Positions 24,741 to 26,087 of a stretch of 26,087 nt of DNA are shown piece after piece. Numbering within the stretch: position 1 is the stretch's first letter; every line of letters starts with the position of its first letter. The stretch comes from JACQZO01 sp964512325 (GTDB lineage Bacteria; Patescibacteriota; Gracilibacteria; RBG-16-42-10), in assembly GCA_964512325.1 (NCBI GenBank), contig CAZEGN010000018.1, positions 1 to 26,087 of the forward strand, written 5' to 3'. The translations under genes and the position numbers were made by a program. Below the pieces are notes generated by a model. The model saw nothing but the letters and a program-made list of their open reading frames with translations, did no database searches and had not been told where the DNA came from.

Positions 24741-26006
24741 ATGCGTTTCGCTGTTGTTGGTGCCGGTATTGCCGGTTTGGCCTGTGCTTATGAGCTGCAA
24801 AAGGCTGGTCATAGTGTCGTTGTATATGAGCAGGCAGACTTTGTGGGCGGAAGAATGTCCTCTCGGACAAGAAATGGCTTTATATTTGATATCGGTGCTG
24901 ATCACCTCTGTGAATGGTACACAGAGATGAAAAAGTATTGTACTGAGTTTGGGATTGAATGGGAACAAATGCGGTTTCTTAATTATGGTATTATCAAGAA
25001 TTTGAAGATTTTTCATCGTGAAGATGCAGCTGGCTTTTGGGGTAAGATGCGTTTGGCAGCACAATATTTTCTCACACCTACGGTACAAGAAGATTTCTTT
25101 AATTTAAGCAATTTTGCTGCTTTTGATGATGAAACGGCATACGACTTTATGGTGCGTCGTTTGGGTAAGCAGGCATGTGATTATTTAGTAGATAGTTTCT
25201 GCAGTACGTATCAGTTCCATCGTGCGACTGAGATGAGCAAGGGAGCAGTATTTGGTATTTTGCATTCGCTTAAAACACATCGTGAACGCTGGGATTTGTA
25301 TCGGACCAAAGGGGGAATGCAGGCATTGCCTAATGCTTTTGCGAGTCGTTTGTCCGTACAGCTCAATACACCGGTGACCGCAGTTGAGGCTGCTGGAGAG
25401 AAAGTTGTCATCAATAACGCTGAGGCTTTTGATGCTGTCGTTATGGCCTGTACTGCTTCTGTTACGGAAAAAGTTTATAAGAATCCTACCTTAGCTCAGG
25501 CTACCCTTTTGCAGCAGGTAAAGTATGCCGCTTCAATTAGTGTTGCTTTCCAAGTACAAAAGGACCGCTTAGGCGAAGAAAGTGTGGTTTGGGTACCTTA
25601 TGTTGAGAGCAGCAAAATATCTGGTTTTGTAAATGAAAAAATGAAGGGAGAGGAATTGATACAGGGAGATAAAGCTTTGATATGCACTTGGCTGCATGAG
25701 GACTTTGCGCGACAGCTAATCAGCAAAACTGATGCGGAAATATTTGCGCTGGTAAAAGAGGAGTTGGTGCGTGTCTGTCCCTGGTTTTCAGCGACAGATC
25801 AATTAGCGAACCATGACTTACAGCGCTGGCCGGAGGCTATGCCTAAGTTTTATGCTGGCTATCTGCGCAAGGTAAAAGACTTTGAAGACAAGCACCAAGG
25901 TGGTCAAAAAGTGTTTTTCTGTGGCGACTACATGAATAGTTTGTGGACAGAAGGAAGCATAAGGGGGGGAAAGAGGCTGGCAGAGAGAATAACAAGGGAA
26001 TTATAG
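24741..26006 (+). CDS. Flavin amine oxidase-family protein
   Basis: The 421-residue protein has the classical N-terminal FAD fold (MRFAVVGAGIAGLACAYELQ, GxGxxG at 8-13), followed by the GGRM motif (residues 35-38). The C-terminal signature is FFCGDYMNSLWTEGSIRGG (near 397-415), typical of amine oxidase, protoporphyrinogen oxidase and CrtI-like enzymes. It is complete and begins 104 bases after the RetSat-like gene on the same strand. It may act with that enzyme on an isoprenoid or lipid, but this is inferred from position only. The window ends 81 bases after it with no further gene; a TTGACA at 26070-26075 may begin another promoter. Confidence 0.85.
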   Translation: MRFAVVGAGIAGLACAYELQKAGHSVVVYEQADFVGGRMSSRTRNGFIFDIGADHLCEWYTEMKKYCTEFGIEWEQMRFLNYGIIKNLKIFHREDAAGFWGKMRLAAQYFLTPTVQEDFFNLSNFAAFDDETAYDFMVRRLGKQACDYLVDSFCSTYQFHRATEMSKGAVFGILHSLKTHRERWDLYRTKGGMQALPNAFASRLSVQLNTPVTAVEAAGEKVVINNAEAFDAVVMACTASVTEKVYKNPTLAQATLLQQVKYAASISVAFQVQKDRLGEESVVWVPYVESSKISGFVNEKMKGEELIQGDKALICTWLHEDFARQLISKTDAEIFALVKEELVRVCPWFSATDQLANHDLQRWPEAMPKFYAGYLRKVKDFEDKHQGGQKVFFCGDYMNSLWTEGSIRGGKRLAERITREL

Positions 26007-26087
26007 AAAGGAACCACAAAATATGCTCTATTTTTATTTCTGAGCCCTGTACATATACGGTTGCATGTTTTGACATGTCTTGTATTG

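Noticed and set aside
25843..26076. Minus-strand ORF at the window end
   Set aside because: Most of it is antisense to the amine-oxidase gene and the encoded sequence resembles no protein family.

Overview
The window suggests a low-GC bacterium, most likely from the Candidate Phyla Radiation (Patescibacteria). The grounds are short proteins, tight gene packing, a DnaQ-type exonuclease fused to GIY-YIG, a very large beta-helix/DUF11 surface protein with an LPKTG tail, and almost no Shine-Dalgarno motifs. TAA, TAG and TGA are all used as stops, so the code looks standard. The phylum is an inference from gene style. No 16S gene or ribosomal protein gene is present to settle it.

Layout. Positions 1-1906 are the 3' two thirds of a 23S rRNA gene, followed by a short spacer with a stem-loop and no tRNA, a 5S rRNA gene inside an extended processing stem, and a terminator. 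A GT4 glycosyltransferase follows (+). A minus-strand block (3599-5720) encodes a hemerythrin-like protein, a YflT-like glycine-zipper protein, a DUF360/'phage holin' family membrane protein, a 48-residue Lmo0937-like protein and a YtxH-like protein. This combination is typical of envelope and general-stress clusters. Next come a degenerate Nudix-like protein (+), a DEDDh exonuclease/GIY-YIG fusion (-), a FAD oxidoreductase with a C-terminal Rieske domain coupled by an ATGA overlap to mscL (+), and a 60-residue basic protein (-).

Positions 10782-13071 hold a winged-helix/Nudix protein, an unknown protein and a tandem double-Nudix protein. Positions 13221-15898 look like a four-gene operon: an unknown protein, a glutathione-S-transferase-like protein, an ABC ATPase and an ABC-2 permease. 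A strong bidirectional terminator separates it from a 1654-residue cell-surface protein on the minus strand, which has its own good promoter. The right end (21353-26006, +) carries a sucrase/ferredoxin-like thioredoxin-fold protein, a sphingomyelin-synthase-like PAP2_C membrane protein, a CrtI/RetSat-like desaturase and an amine-oxidase-like flavoprotein. They may form a lipid- or isoprenoid-modifying redox set.

Four themes deserve attention. First, the window is rich in redox and oxygen-related genes for such a lineage (hemerythrin, Rieske, GST, Suc/Fer, three flavoproteins). Second, there are three Nudix proteins with four Nudix-like domains. Third, none of the start codons has a recognisable Shine-Dalgarno. 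Fourth, short degenerate repeat 'words' recur in the intergenic gaps. One inverted pair flanks a terminator and also encodes the last residues and stop codon of the surface protein.
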